Below are positions 8,436 through 17,368 of a stretch of 52,976 bases of DNA, one piece after another (within the stretch, counting starts at the first letter, position 1; the number at the start of each line of letters is the position of its first letter). Under the pieces are notes generated by a model. The model had not been told where the DNA came from, searched no databases, and saw only the letters and a program-made list of their open reading frames with translations. The stretch comes from Deltaproteobacteria bacterium (lineage in GTDB: Bacteria; Myxococcota_A; Polyangia; Polyangiales; Houyiibacteriaceae): contig JAEPMI010000006.1 of NCBI GenBank assembly GCA_017644045.1, forward strand, positions 608,333-661,308. Reading direction: 5' to 3'. The position numbers were made by a program, and so were the translations under genes.

Positions 8436-8459
8436 TCGACCGGCGCGCGGCAGCGCAAT

Positions 8460-8505
8460 GGGCGGGGGAGTTCGGGTGAATCGAGGAGGCTCAGCCGACG
8501 AGAGA
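8460..8505. repeat. 46-bp dispersed repeat, copy 1
   Basis: The 46 bases beginning GGGCGGGGGAGTTCGGGTGA match 10715-10760 at 41 of 46 positions, same orientation. This copy lies between the barrel gene and the 3' end of frr. Confidence 0.75.
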
Positions 8506-8550
8506 ATTGCCACCAAGAACGCAGGTGCCAAACCCTCATCAGCAACGGAG

Positions 8551-9108
8551 TCAGACCTCCATGATGTCCTTTTCCTTCTTGGAGACGATGTCGTCGACCT
8601 GGCTGGTGCCGGTCTTGACGATCTCTTCCATCTCCTTCTTCCCACGCTCGGCCTCGTCCTCGCCGACGTCACCGTCCTTCTGGAAGGCGTCGATCATGTC
8701 CTTGCAGTCGTGGCGGGCGGAGCGGATGGCGACCTTGGCGTCCTCACCCTTGGCGCGTGCGACCTTCACCAGCTCCTTGCGGCGCTCCTCGGTGAGGGGC
8801 GGCATCGGGATGCGGATGATCTCGCCGTCGTTCGACGGGTTCACGCCGAGGTTGCCCACCGCGATGGCCTTCTCGATCGCACCGATCTGCGTGCGGTCGA
8901 AGGGCTTGAGCACGATGAGACGGGCCTCCGGTACGCTGATCGAAGCGACCTGCTTCAGGGGCGTCGGCGTGCCGTAGTAGTCGACTCGAATGCTGTCGAG
9001 GATGTTGGCGTTGGCGCGACCGGTCCGGATGCGCGCGAGCTCCCGCTTCAGGGAGTCGTGCGACTTCTGGATGCTGGTCTTCAGCTCTTCGAGGGTGTCT
9101 GCGATCAT
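8551..9108 (-). CDS. frr: Ribosome recycling factor
   Basis: A 185-residue RRF, the family's usual size. It releases post-termination ribosomes together with EF-G. Family sequence is clear: LARIRTGRANANIL, YYGTPTPLKQVA, and EERRKELVKVA at the start of the long helical arm. The C terminus ends in a typical Lys/Glu helix (KKEKDIMEV). The gene follows pyrH by 44 bases in the usual bacterial order rpsB-tsf-pyrH-frr. No strong ribosome binding site is seen before ATG 9108. Confidence 0.97.
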   Translation of the reverse strand: MIADTLEELKTSIQKSHDSLKRELARIRTGRANANILDSIRVDYYGTPTPLKQVASISVPEARLIVLKPFDRTQIGAIEKAIAVGNLGVNPSNDGEIIRIPMPPLTEERRKELVKVARAKGEDAKVAIRSARHDCKDMIDAFQKDGDVGEDEAERGKKEMEEIVKTGTSQVDDIVSKKEKDIMEV

Positions 9109-9152
9109 GGGGGCGAGGAGGCTAGCGCCAACTTCGGCCCCCCGTCGAGCCC

Positions 9153-9887
9153 TTATCCCTTCTCACCCTCTTCGCTGACCAGGGTGCCGACGTCCTCGCC
9201 GCGGACGACGCGCTCGATGTTGCCGCGCTGGGTCAGCGCGAAGACGCGGATCGGCAGCTGGTTGTCGCGGCAGAGGGTGACCGCGGTCTGGTCCATGACC
9301 CCGACGCGATCGATGAGGAACTGGTCGTAGCTGAGCCGGTGATACATCTTCGCCGAGTCGTGCTTCTCGGGGTCCTTGTCGTAGATGCCCGCGACCTTGG
9401 TGGCCTTGAGGAGCACCTCGGCCTGGATCTCCATGGCGCGCAGCGCCGCGGCGGTGTCGGTGGAGAAGTAGGGGTTGCCCGTGCCCGCGACGAAGATGAC
9501 CACGCGGCCCTTCTCGAGGTGGCGGACGGCCTTCCGACGGATGTAGGGCTCGGCCACCTGGCGGATGCTGAGCGCGCTGAGCAGGCGGGTCTCCACCCCG
9601 GCCTTCTCGAGGCCGTCCTGGAGGGCGATGCCGTTGATGACGGTCGCCAGCATGCCCATGTAGTCGGCGCTCGCGCGCTCCATCCCCTGCGCGTTGCCCT
9701 TGAGGCCGCGGAAGATGTTGCCGCCACCGATCACCAGGGCGATCTGCGTGCCGGTCTTGTGGACCTCGGCGATCTCCAGGCAGATCTCACGAAGGGTGTC
9801 CGGCTTGATGCCGAACCCACCGACCTCGCCACAGAGGGCCTCGCCCGAGAGCTTCAGCATGATCCGGTTCAGCCGCTTCTCGCTCAT
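9153..9887 (-). CDS. pyrH: UMP kinase
   Basis: A 244-residue bacterial UMP kinase of the amino-acid-kinase fold, converting UMP to UDP for pyrimidine nucleotide synthesis. Signatures are [10 protein letters not shown] at the N terminus, [45 protein letters not shown] and [15 protein letters not shown]. It is full length. It lies between tsf and frr, separated from tsf by a strong terminator, so pyrH-frr may have a promoter of its own in the short gap 9888-9923. Confidence 0.97.
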   Translation of the reverse strand: MSEKRLNRIMLKLSGEALCGEVGGFGIKPDTLREICLEIAEVHKTGTQIALVIGGGNIFRGLKGNAQGMERASADYMGMLATVINGIALQDGLEKAGVETRLLSALSIRQVAEPYIRRKAVRHLEKGRVVIFVAGTGNPYFSTDTAAALRAMEIQAEVLLKATKVAGIYDKDPEKHDSAKMYHRLSYDQFLIDRVGVMDQTAVTLCRDNQLPIRVFALTQRGNIERVVRGEDVGTLVSEEGEKG

Positions 9888-9923
9888 TCACTCACCTCGC
9901 AAAGACAACACAGCGCACATGTG

Positions 9924-9951
9924 AAAACGGCCGGGGCAATCGCCCCGGCCG
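9924..9951 (-). terminator. Intrinsic terminator after tsf
   Basis: A perfect 10-bp stem CGGCCGGGGC / GCCCCGGCCG (9928-9937 with 9942-9951) with a 4-nt loop is followed on the minus strand by TTTT. It lies 16 bases after the tsf stop and 36 bases before the pyrH start, so it ends or attenuates rpsB-tsf transcription. Confidence 0.85.
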
Positions 9952-9967
9952 CCCGTTGGGAGGACGC

Positions 9968-10642
9968 TCAGGCGTCCTTCAGCGTCTCGGCGACTTCCGC
10001 CGCCAAGTCGTTCTTCTTCTTCTCGATGCCCTCGCCGAGCTCGTAGCGGACGAAGCGGCGGATGCTGATCTTCTCGCCGATCTTCGCGGTGAGCTCGTCG
10101 GTGACGGTACCGATGGTCTTCTTGTCCTCGCTCATGATGAAGAGCTGGTCCAGGAGGACGGTGCCCTTCTTCCACTTCGCGAGCTTGCCCTCGATGATCT
10201 TCTCGATGGCGGCCGCCGGCTTCTCCTTGCCGGACTCCTTGGCCTCCTCGGCGAGCTGACCCTCGAAGATGCGCTTCTGCGTCTCGATGTCGGCATCGCT
10301 GAGCTCGTCCTCGCGGACGACGGTCGGGGCCTCGGAGGCGATGTGCATCGCGAGCTCGTCGACGAACGCCTTGAACTCCTCGTTGCGCGCGACGAAGTCC
10401 GTCTGGCAGTTGACCTCGAGGAGGACACCGATGCGGCCACCCGCGTGAATGTAGCTGTGGATGAGGCCGTCCGCGGCGATCGCGCCGGCCTTCTTGGCGA
10501 CCTTCGCGAGGCCCTTCTGCTGGATCAGCTCGACGGCCTTCTCCTCGTCACCTTCGGTGTCCTGGAGGGCCTTCTTGCAATCCATGATGCCCGCACCGGT
10601 CCGCTGCCGGAGGGACTTCACCTGAGTCATGCTGATGCTCAT
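9968..10642 (-). CDS. tsf: Translation elongation factor Ts
   Basis: A 224-residue EF-Ts, the guanine nucleotide exchange factor for EF-Tu. The N-terminal domain has VKSLRQRTGAGIMDCKKAL with the TGAG-DCK signature, then the core begins GRIGVLLEVNCQTDFVARN. It is somewhat shorter than the E. coli protein, as in many deltaproteobacteria. The ATG at 10642 leaves the normal few residues before the first helix. It follows rpsB by 144 bases that contain a hairpin and a copy of the dispersed repeat. Confidence 0.97.
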   Translation of the reverse strand: MSISMTQVKSLRQRTGAGIMDCKKALQDTEGDEEKAVELIQQKGLAKVAKKAGAIAADGLIHSYIHAGGRIGVLLEVNCQTDFVARNEEFKAFVDELAMHIASEAPTVVREDELSDADIETQKRIFEGQLAEEAKESGKEKPAAAIEKIIEGKLAKWKKGTVLLDQLFIMSEDKKTIGTVTDELTAKIGEKISIRRFVRYELGEGIEKKKNDLAAEVAETLKDA

Positions 10643-10714
10643 CGTCGTCTATCTCTCTGTATGGCCGCCCCTCGAGGGCGGAAGTTCGGGTGATGTGAAG
10701 AGGCGGCAGGCCTT

Positions 10715-10760
10715 GGGCGGGGGAGCTCGGGTGAATCGACGAGGCCTAGCCGAGGAGAGA
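10715..10760. repeat. 46-bp dispersed repeat, copy 2
   Basis: Partner of 8460-8505 (41 of 46 bases identical). This copy lies in the rpsB-tsf gap, directly next to the hairpin at 10760-10780. Confidence 0.75.
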
Positions 10761-10780
10761 GGGGTTGGGTGCCAACCCCT
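10760..10780 (-). terminator. Hairpin after rpsB
   Basis: AGGGGTTGG (10760-10768) pairs perfectly with CCAACCCCT (10772-10780) over a 3-nt loop, starting 6 bases after the rpsB stop. No U run follows, so it may be an attenuator or a processing/stability hairpin between rpsB and tsf. Confidence 0.5.
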
Positions 10781-10786
10781 AACAAG

Positions 10787-11644
10787 TCAGCGGCGGCCGC
10801 CGCGGGGGCGGCGACGCTGCTGGTAGTCCACGGCGACACCATCGGCGGAGCTCTGCGGGGCGTGCCCGCCGCCCTGCGCCATCTCGCGGCGGCGCTGCTG
10901 ACCCTCGATGCAGGCGTCGGCGATGCGCGAGGTGATCAGCTTGATCGACCGGATGGCGTCGTCGTTGCCCGGGATGATGAAGTCCACCAGGTCCGGGTCG
11001 CAGTTGGTGTCGGTGAGCGCGACGATCGGGATGTGGAGCTTGCGCCCCTCCTTGACCGCGATGTGCTCGTGGTTCGGGTCGACGACGAAGATGACCGAGG
11101 GCACCGCGTTCAGGAGCTTGATGCCGCCGAGGTACTTCTCGAGCTTGTCCTGCTCACGGGTGAGGGTCAGCGCCTCCTTCTTGGAGAGCGTCGCGAGGGT
11201 GCCGTCCTCGCTCATCCGGTCGAGGTCACGGAGACGCTCGATGCCCTGCTTCACCGTCTTGAAGTTGGTGAGCGTGCCACCGAGCCAGCGGCCGGTGACG
11301 TAGAACTGGTCGGCACGGGTCGCCTCTTCGAAGATGACGTCCGCGGCCTGGCGCTTGGTGCCGACGAAGAGCACGTGGCCGCCGCGAGCGACCGCGTCGC
11401 TCACGAACTGGAAGGCCTTCTTGAAGAGCTGCGCCGTCTGGTCGAGGTCGACGATGTGGATCCCGTTGCGGGCACCGTAGATGTACGGGCGCATCTTCGG
11501 GTTCCAGCGCTTGGTCTGGTGACCGAAGTGCACGCCGGCGTCGATGAGGGCGCGAAGGCCGATGGGGAGGTCGCCGCTGGCGACGTCGGGGCTGCCGAGG
11601 GCAGCGAGCTCGGGGGCTTCCTGGATTTCGTGAGTCGTAGCCAT
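10787..11644 (-). CDS. rpsB: 30S ribosomal protein S2
   Basis: A 285-residue S2 protein. Family motifs include LIDAGVHFGHQTKRWNPKM, IYGARNGIHIVDL, VLFVGTKRQA, GRWLGGTLTNF and the C-terminal VDFIIPGNDDAIRSI. The start at 11644 (MATTHEIQE) is chosen because AAAGGA lies upstream and the preceding residues in that frame are not S2-like. There is an extra N-terminal ~20 residues before the S2 core and a Gln/Arg-rich tail (QQRRRPRGGRR), both common variations. First gene of the translation cluster, divergent from the methyltransferase with about 290 bases between. Confidence 0.96.
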   Translation of the reverse strand: MATTHEIQEAPELAALGSPDVASGDLPIGLRALIDAGVHFGHQTKRWNPKMRPYIYGARNGIHIVDLDQTAQLFKKAFQFVSDAVARGGHVLFVGTKRQAADVIFEEATRADQFYVTGRWLGGTLTNFKTVKQGIERLRDLDRMSEDGTLATLSKKEALTLTREQDKLEKYLGGIKLLNAVPSVIFVVDPNHEHIAVKEGRKLHIPIVALTDTNCDPDLVDFIIPGNDDAIRSIKLITSRIADACIEGQQRRREMAQGGGHAPQSSADGVAVDYQQRRRPRGGRR

Positions 11645-11931
11645 GGTGTTCGTTTCCTTTCGGTTGGTCCTCCACTCTCCTCGGTCGACAACCCGCTCTC
11701 GCAGGCACCGGATCGACCGTTCGAACTGGAAAGTGTGTGTGATTTCGGGGACCGGAGGGCCCCCGGCTTCGAATGAAGCGGGCGCTCCATACCACATCGA
11801 GGCCGGTCCGCCAGCCGCGAAACACCACTGGCGGGAGCTACCTCTCGGAGGGACGCCGGTCGACCGGTCGGGGGACCATGCCGGAGGGTGGTGCGCTGGC
11901 CCGAGGCACACCCAGGTGGCATGTCCGACCG

Positions 11932-13119
11932 ATGACTGCGAGCCCCCGCACCGTGAAGCTCTCGAAGGCGCTGGAGCGCACCCTTCGGAGCGGCCACCCG
12001 TGGGTGTATCGAGACGCGCTCGTCGACGACCGCATGGAGCCGGGCGAAGAGGTCCGGCTCCTCGACCGCAAGGGTCGTCCGCTCGGGCGCGGGATCGCGG
12101 ATGGAGGCGACGCCATCGGGCTGCGCCTGTGGCTACTGCGGGATGGCGCCATCGACGCCGAGCTCGTGGAACGGCGGCTGCGGCGGGCGATCGGGCTTCG
12201 GGCCGCCCTGCGTCCGGCGGACACCACCGCGCTCCGGATGGTCCATGGTGAAGGCGATGGGTGCCCCGGCTTCGTGATGGACGAGTACGGGCTCATCGAC
12301 GGACCGAAGGTCGCGGTGCTCCGGCTGGACGGCGTGGGCGCCGCGGCGTTCTTCGAGCGGGTGCGCGACGCGGTGGTCGGCCTCCTGCGCGACAAGGGCT
12401 ACGAGGGGCTGCTCGTGCGGCGGGATCGCCGCTCGGGCGAAGGTCCCGCGCTCGCCTTCGGTGACGTGCCGCGGGGCCGGGTTCGCGTGCTCGAGCGGGG
12501 CATGGTCCTGGTCGGCGACCTCTGGGAAGGTCAGAAGACCGGACTCTTCCTCGACCATCGGGAGTCGCGCTTCCGCGTGCGCGAGCTGGCGAAGGGCCGG
12601 CGGGTGCTGAACCTCTACTCGTACACCGGCGGGTTCAGCGTGGCGGCGGGGCTCGGGGGCGCGGGCACGGTCACCTCGGTCGACGTGGCCCCGGAGGCCA
12701 TCGCCCTGGCCGATGAGACCTGGCTCGCCAACGACTTGCCCGCGGACCGCCACCGAGGGGTCGCCGAAGACGCGCGCGACTTCCTGGCGACCGATCGTGG
12801 ACGCTACGAGCTCGTGATCAGCGACCCACCCAGCTTCGCGCCCCGCGAGTCCGCGGTGCCGAGCGCGCTGGCCGCCTACGAAGGGCTCCACGCCAGCTGC
12901 CTCGCGCGGCTCGTGCCCGGCGGCCTCTACCTCGCCGGGTCGTGCTCGAGCCACGTGGACGCGGCGATGTTCCACGAGACCCTGGCCAAGGCGAGCGCCG
13001 ACGCCGGGCGACGCATCCAGATCCTGGAGCGGAACGGCGCACCCTTCGACCATCCGCGGCTCGCGGCGTTCCCCGAGGGCGACTACCTCAAGGTCGTTCT
13101 GGCTCGGGCACTGGACTGA
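11932..13119 (+). CDS. rlmI: Class I SAM-dependent rRNA methyltransferase (RlmI-like)
   Basis: A 395-residue protein with an N-terminal PUA-like RNA-binding domain (SGHPWVYRDAL, about 18-80) and a C-terminal Rossmann methyltransferase. Motif I is LNLYSYTGGFSVAAG, motif IV is ISDPPSFAPRE. The family includes RlmI, which makes m5C1962 in 23S rRNA, and RlmK. ATG 11932 gives the family start; an upstream reading from 11773 adds about 50 low-complexity residues. Its last 32 bases overlap the 3' end of the convergent metallopeptidase-like gene. The exact modified base cannot be set from sequence alone. Confidence 0.9.
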   Translation: MTASPRTVKLSKALERTLRSGHPWVYRDALVDDRMEPGEEVRLLDRKGRPLGRGIADGGDAIGLRLWLLRDGAIDAELVERRLRRAIGLRAALRPADTTALRMVHGEGDGCPGFVMDEYGLIDGPKVAVLRLDGVGAAAFFERVRDAVVGLLRDKGYEGLLVRRDRRSGEGPALAFGDVPRGRVRVLERGMVLVGDLWEGQKTGLFLDHRESRFRVRELAKGRRVLNLYSYTGGFSVAAGLGGAGTVTSVDVAPEAIALADETWLANDLPADRHRGVAEDARDFLATDRGRYELVISDPPSFAPRESAVPSALAAYEGLHASCLARLVPGGLYLAGSCSSHVDAAMFHETLAKASADAGRRIQILERNGAPFDHPRLAAFPEGDYLKVVLARALD

Positions 13120-13675
13120 GCCGCGCCCAGAGCGAATCGGGCGACGCGAAGGGCGCGCTGGCTTCCCCGAGAGCGCGGGTCGCGCGCAGCGCTCGGTCGA
13201 GGTGCGGCTGCCAGGGCGGTCCCTTCGCGTGCTCGAGCGCGACGCGCGCCAGCTCGACCGAGGGGTCGTCACCGGCGAGCGGGTCCGAGCCGAGCCGGTC
13301 GTAGAACTCCCGGAAGTCGGTGGTCGGCGCGAACACCCGCTCGAGCCCGTGCCGCCGCGCGATCGTCGCCTGCACCCGAAGGCACGCGTGCTCGCGCGCC
13401 ACGTCGCGGTCACCGAGGTTGTCGAGCCCCCAGTCGGGTGTCTCGAACGAGTCCGGGCCTTGGACCAGCGAGTGGCAGAGCTCGTGGAAGACCATCTGTC
13501 CCAACGAATCGTCGGGATCGAGGCTCTCGGGGCTGCCCAGCGTGAGGGTCCCGGCGCCATCGGTCGCGGCAAAGACCTCGCTCGAGCGGACGACCTTTAA
13601 ACCCAATGATCGTGCGGTTCCAAGCCAGATCTCGTCGAGAGGATCGCGATAGCGGGCGTCGATGTGTCGCGGCAC
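13088..13675 (-). CDS. HExxH zinc metallopeptidase-like protein
   Basis: About 195 residues from a proposed GTG at 13675. The core holds MVFHELCHSLVQG, an HExxH motif at residues 64-68, followed by PDWGLDN and a helical region with HACLRVQATIARRHG. This suits a zincin-type metal-binding site. The frame stays open upstream into the neighbouring gene, so the start is uncertain; GTG 13675 leaves a 63-base divergent gap to the gene at 13739. No signal peptide is seen from this start. It overlaps the end of the RlmI-like gene by 32 bases. No named family recognised. Confidence 0.65.
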   Translation of the reverse strand: MPRHIDARYRDPLDEIWLGTARSLGLKVVRSSEVFAATDGAGTLTLGSPESLDPDDSLGQMVFHELCHSLVQGPDSFETPDWGLDNLGDRDVAREHACLRVQATIARRHGLERVFAPTTDFREFYDRLGSDPLAGDDPSVELARVALEHAKGPPWQPHLDRALRATRALGEASAPFASPDSLWARLSPVPEPERP

Positions 13676-13738
13676 CTTCGTCCGAGATAGCTCGGATGAA
13701 CGATTTTCAAAATCCGACGGTGCGCTATCATTCGCCGC

Positions 13739-14878
13739 ATGCCCTCTCGGGGGGAAAAGTCTGACGACACTGGCGAGTACGCGAACGCCGGGAGACGCCG
13801 AGGGTCGAAGTTCGACACCCAGCCCATCTCCAGCTCCGTCTTCCGTCGCCGGGTGCCGAGCAGCGCCAACATGAGCGCGCACGACGCGCTCTTGGACACC
13901 CCCAAGGACCCGAGCCTCATGCCCGGAGCGCGCAACGCGCTCGCGAAGGCCCTCGGTCTGCAGCCGGGGCAGAGCTTCGTGCTCATGGCCGAGAGCGGCT
14001 ACGAGGACGTGGCCTCCGCCATGCTCCGCGCGGCGACCGAGCTCGGGCTGCACACGCGGACGTTCATGGTCGACCGGGAGACCTGCGAACGCGAGCTCTT
14101 CGTCGAGCGCATCGTGGGTGAGCTCGAGGAATCCGACGGCTCCGCGCTCGTCGCGAGCCGCACGGGTCTTCCGCCTCGCTTCCGTCAGGCCATCGTCGCC
14201 ATCCGCGGCCAACGGCGTCACGCCCACATGGTCGGCGTGACCCTGTCGATGATGCGGCAGTCGATGCGGGCCGATTATGGCGAAATGCACGCGCTCGGCG
14301 AGCGACTGATCGAGCGCCTGTCCACCGCGCGTGAAATCGTCGTCAACAGCGGGGTGAACGAGCAGCTCGTGCTCCGCCCGGACCCCTCCCACCGTTGGTA
14401 CAACGGCAGCGGTCTGCTCCGCACCCCGGGCTTCACCAACCTCCCCGCCGGCGAGGTCTCGACCTGCCCCGCGAGCGTCGATGGATCCATCCGACCCGAC
14501 GGCGGCGTCTGGCTCCCGAAGGGTCCGGTGCGCGACCCACGAACCTCCCTCAGCTTCCGCGAAGGCAGGGTCGTGGGCATCCAGGGCGCGGAGAGGGACG
14601 AGATCCTGAAGCTCCTCTCGACGGATGAGAACGGACCGCGCGTCGGCCAGATGTGCTTCGGCACCAACATCAACGTGCTGACCCCGATCGGCGCGATGCT
14701 CCAGGACTCCAAGATCCCGGGCTTCCACCTCATCCTCGGTTACTCCTGCCCCGAGCACACGGGAGCCAAGTGGAACAGCCAGGTGATGGTCCCGATGCTC
14801 GTCCGCCGCGCCGACGTCGTCGTCGACGGCAAGCCGCTGCTGGTCCGTGGTCGCTACGCCCGCGAGATCCTGGGCTGA
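13739..14878 (+). CDS. Aminopeptidase T (M29)-like protein
   Basis: A 379-residue protein resembling the leucyl aminopeptidase (thermophilic metalloprotease, M29) and NicX-type family. Support comes from FTNLPAGEVSTCPASVDG, the family NLPAGEV signature, and the C-terminal MCFGTNINVLTPIGAMLQD and PEHTGAKWNSQVMVPML. The latter Glu/His residues would supply metal ligands. The first ~45 residues are charged and unlike the family; an alternative ATG at 13871 (MSAHDALLD) may be the true start, but neither has a clear ribosome binding site. Cytoplasmic by lack of signal peptide. The actual substrate is unknown. Confidence 0.78.
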   Translation: MPSRGEKSDDTGEYANAGRRRGSKFDTQPISSSVFRRRVPSSANMSAHDALLDTPKDPSLMPGARNALAKALGLQPGQSFVLMAESGYEDVASAMLRAATELGLHTRTFMVDRETCERELFVERIVGELEESDGSALVASRTGLPPRFRQAIVAIRGQRRHAHMVGVTLSMMRQSMRADYGEMHALGERLIERLSTAREIVVNSGVNEQLVLRPDPSHRWYNGSGLLRTPGFTNLPAGEVSTCPASVDGSIRPDGGVWLPKGPVRDPRTSLSFREGRVVGIQGAERDEILKLLSTDENGPRVGQMCFGTNINVLTPIGAMLQDSKIPGFHLILGYSCPEHTGAKWNSQVMVPMLVRRADVVVDGKPLLVRGRYAREILG

Positions 14879-14941
14879 CGAACCGAGCGTTCCTGCCGCT
14901 TTTTTGACCGATGGAAGGCCCTGCGCCTCCAATGGTCATGA

Positions 14942-15946
14942 ATGATACGGCCGACCCACGTTCTCGCCCTCGTCACGCTCGTCGCGATCGCCGCTCCGAG
15001 CGTCGGACACGCCGACGACCCCTGCCCCGGTCCGGTGACCATCCAGCGCGCCCACTCCGACGAGAGCGCGGAGCTGAGGCTGGTGAGCTGCGATGGCTCG
15101 CCGAACCTCGAGAGCCTCGACGAGCTCAGCATGCTCGGTCGGCCGACCGGGACTCCCCGGCCCAGCGCCGAGGCGCTCGCGGTCTTCCAGACCCACGCGC
15201 CAGAGGCCCGACGCGAGCGCTTCGTCTCGCCGGGGATCCATCGACTCGACCCCGGCCTGCTCGTTCGACTCCAGGCGCTCGCGACCGAGTTCGACAACCA
15301 GCCGCTCGCCATCGTCTCCGGCTACCGCCCGCACGCCCGTCGCGGGAGCCGTCATCGGGTCGGTCGCGCGCTGGACGTCCAGGTCCAGGGCGTGCCGCGA
15401 CGGACGGTCGCGCTCTTCGCGCGCTCGCTGCCGGAGACCGGCGTCGGCTACTACCCGAACAGCAGCTTCACCCACATCGACGTGCGCGAGGAGAGCTACC
15501 ACTGGGTCGATCGCAGCCACCCCGGCGAGACCGCCGAGTACGTCGCGTGGGCCGACGTGATGGAAGAGAACGCGAACCCGGCGCCCGGCGAGCGCGACGA
15601 GCCGGCGGAAGCCGAAGCGCCCGTGGTGGCGAGCGCGGCGGTCGATGCAGAGCCCGTCGCGTCGGACCCGGCACCCAGCGACGCGGTCGCGGTCGCCGAG
15701 CCGGCCGTTCCTGCGCTGGCGGCGGACACCGACGTCACCTGGGGCCCGCGCCCGGCGGAGCCCGAGGCGGTCGCCGTCGTGGACACGCTCGAGCCCGAGC
15801 TCGACGACACGGGCGCGCCGCTGGACCTCGCCACGGCGAGCGCGGAAGCACGCGACGCCATCCGGGCGCATCGAGAAGCCGCCGCGTTCGCTCCGCTCAC
15901 GGCCGCGAGCGACGACGAGGTCGACTGGGCCCTGCCCTGGTGGTGA
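14942..15946 (+). CDS. Secreted M15/DUF882-like peptidase with Ala/Glu-rich tail
   Basis: A 334-residue exported protein with signal peptide cleaved near residue 24 (GHA-D). Residues about 95-190 form an M15-type (YcbK/MepK-like) fold with the zinc ligands His138 (GSRHRVGRALD), Asp145 and His178 (FTHIDVR), and an IVSGYRP motif. Such enzymes cut peptidoglycan crosslinks. From about residue 205 to the end the sequence is acidic Ala/Pro/Glu/Val repeats ending in DWALPWW, perhaps a periplasmic spacer. It begins 63 bases after the aminopeptidase-like gene and meets the VWA lipoprotein gene tail to tail. Confidence 0.82.
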   Translation: MIRPTHVLALVTLVAIAAPSVGHADDPCPGPVTIQRAHSDESAELRLVSCDGSPNLESLDELSMLGRPTGTPRPSAEALAVFQTHAPEARRERFVSPGIHRLDPGLLVRLQALATEFDNQPLAIVSGYRPHARRGSRHRVGRALDVQVQGVPRRTVALFARSLPETGVGYYPNSSFTHIDVREESYHWVDRSHPGETAEYVAWADVMEENANPAPGERDEPAEAEAPVVASAAVDAEPVASDPAPSDAVAVAEPAVPALAADTDVTWGPRPAEPEAVAVVDTLEPELDDTGAPLDLATASAEARDAIRAHREAAAFAPLTAASDDEVDWALPWW

Positions 15947-15958
15947 GCGACCGAGCCT

Positions 15959-17269
15959 TCAGTCGATGACGACGCAGAGGTCGAGGCGGTCGGCCTCGAG
16001 CTCGCCGTGGCGGAGGATCGCGCTCACCCGGTGCATCGTCGGCCCAGACACCGCGACGCGATCGCGAGGCTCCACGGTGAAGCAAGCGGTGGTGCCGCGC
16101 CCAGCGGCGGGAACGCCGTCGGCGAAGCCGTCGCCGTCACGGTCGGTCGTTCCGCGGTAGGGGAAGCAGCCCTCGGAGGAACGGTCGAGGCGAACGGACG
16201 CGATCACGGCGTCGGGGTCGATGCCCTCCCCCACTAGATCCACGCGCAGCGGTAAGGGACTCTGGGCCGCCGCCGCCAAGCCCGCTCGGACCGCGTCCAC
16301 GACCTCCCCCTCTCGGCCTGCGAAGACGAGCGGGTTCCCATCCGCGTCGAAGGAGCCGCTCTCTTCGGCGAGGCGCACGAACTGGGCGGTGGCCTCGCGA
16401 GGAGTATCGGCGGTGTCGATACCGACGAGGATCGCGCCGAGCTCACGAGCCTGCGCGCCGACGCTGACCTCGTCCGGTCCGCAGTAGGGACACTGGTCGC
16501 CTTCGTCGGAGATGGTCACGTAGAGCGGCACCGCTCCCGGTCGGAAACCGGGGCAGAGGAGACCATCGGTCGCGCAGTCGTTGGGGCACTCGCCGGGCTC
16601 CGAGAAGCTGCAGAACATCGCCTGGAACATCGTCTCGTGGTGACCCCATCCGTCGGCGATGGGTGGGAAGGCTTCCGCGGTGGCTTCCGTCGCGGGGCCG
16701 ATGTCGGCGAGGTGGAAGAAGCTGCCGGGCTCGCCGGCGTAGCGCCCGATGCCGACCTGCGGATCGGCCAGGCAGCTCTCGGCGACCGCGGTTGGCGCAC
16801 AGCGACCGTTGCCGGCGCAGGCCTCGCCCGGGCAATCGGCGTTCTCGGAACAGCGGGCTCCGTCGGAGGGGCAGTGGGCGTTGGCGACGACCTCGAGGAA
16901 CGCGGCATGGAGGGCGCCGAGCTCGCCGGACATCGAGCCGGTGGTGTCGATCAGGAAGTACACGTCGACCATCGGCACCTGGATGGTCGCGCGGAGGTCG
17001 AAGGGGCCGGCGCTCGTGGTGCCGGCGGAGTAGCGAAGGACCACGTCCGAGGCTTCGCAGCTGGCCGGGACCGCGCCGTCCGGTGGCCACACGATCGCGC
17101 CATCGGTGCCCCCATCCAGCGGGAAGGGCAGATCGGGCGGGAACGACGGCGGACTGCCGAGGTCGGCCCCTTCCGGCGGGTCGCCGAGTGAGAGCGCCGT
17201 CCGCGAACCGCAGCCCCCGCTCGCGAGGAGCACGAGGAGCGACGCGGCTGTGGCGAGGAACGAACGCAC
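15959..17269 (-). CDS. VWA-domain lipoprotein
   Basis: A 436-residue lipoprotein with lipobox Cys20 (LASGGC). A Pro/Gly linker leads to a von Willebrand factor A domain starting DVYFLIDTTGSMSGEL, which has the DxTxS MIDAS metal site. Inside it is a Cys-rich insert (CPSDGARCSENADCPGEAC), and later ISDEGDQCPYCGPDE. The C-terminal part has a DRDGDGFADG calcium-loop-like stretch. Such proteins are abundant on myxobacterial surfaces and probably bind ligands or matrix. No enzymatic domain is seen. Confidence 0.85.
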   Translation of the reverse strand: MRSFLATAASLLVLLASGGCGSRTALSLGDPPEGADLGSPPSFPPDLPFPLDGGTDGAIVWPPDGAVPASCEASDVVLRYSAGTTSAGPFDLRATIQVPMVDVYFLIDTTGSMSGELGALHAAFLEVVANAHCPSDGARCSENADCPGEACAGNGRCAPTAVAESCLADPQVGIGRYAGEPGSFFHLADIGPATEATAEAFPPIADGWGHHETMFQAMFCSFSEPGECPNDCATDGLLCPGFRPGAVPLYVTISDEGDQCPYCGPDEVSVGAQARELGAILVGIDTADTPREATAQFVRLAEESGSFDADGNPLVFAGREGEVVDAVRAGLAAAAQSPLPLRVDLVGEGIDPDAVIASVRLDRSSEGCFPYRGTTDRDGDGFADGVPAAGRGTTACFTVEPRDRVAVSGPTMHRVSAILRHGELEADRLDLCVVID

Positions 17270-17368
17270 CGGTGGAGCCCGCCGACATGGGGGTGAGACG
17301 CGACGAGCTCCTTCAGGCTACCAGCGCGTGATCGGACTCACAACGGGATCTGCCCCCTGCGGGAGTGC

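Noticed and set aside
13676-14932. Long 5' extension of the HELCH gene
   Set aside because: It lies antisense to the aminopeptidase-like gene and lacks any domain; only the part from about 13675 down is credible.
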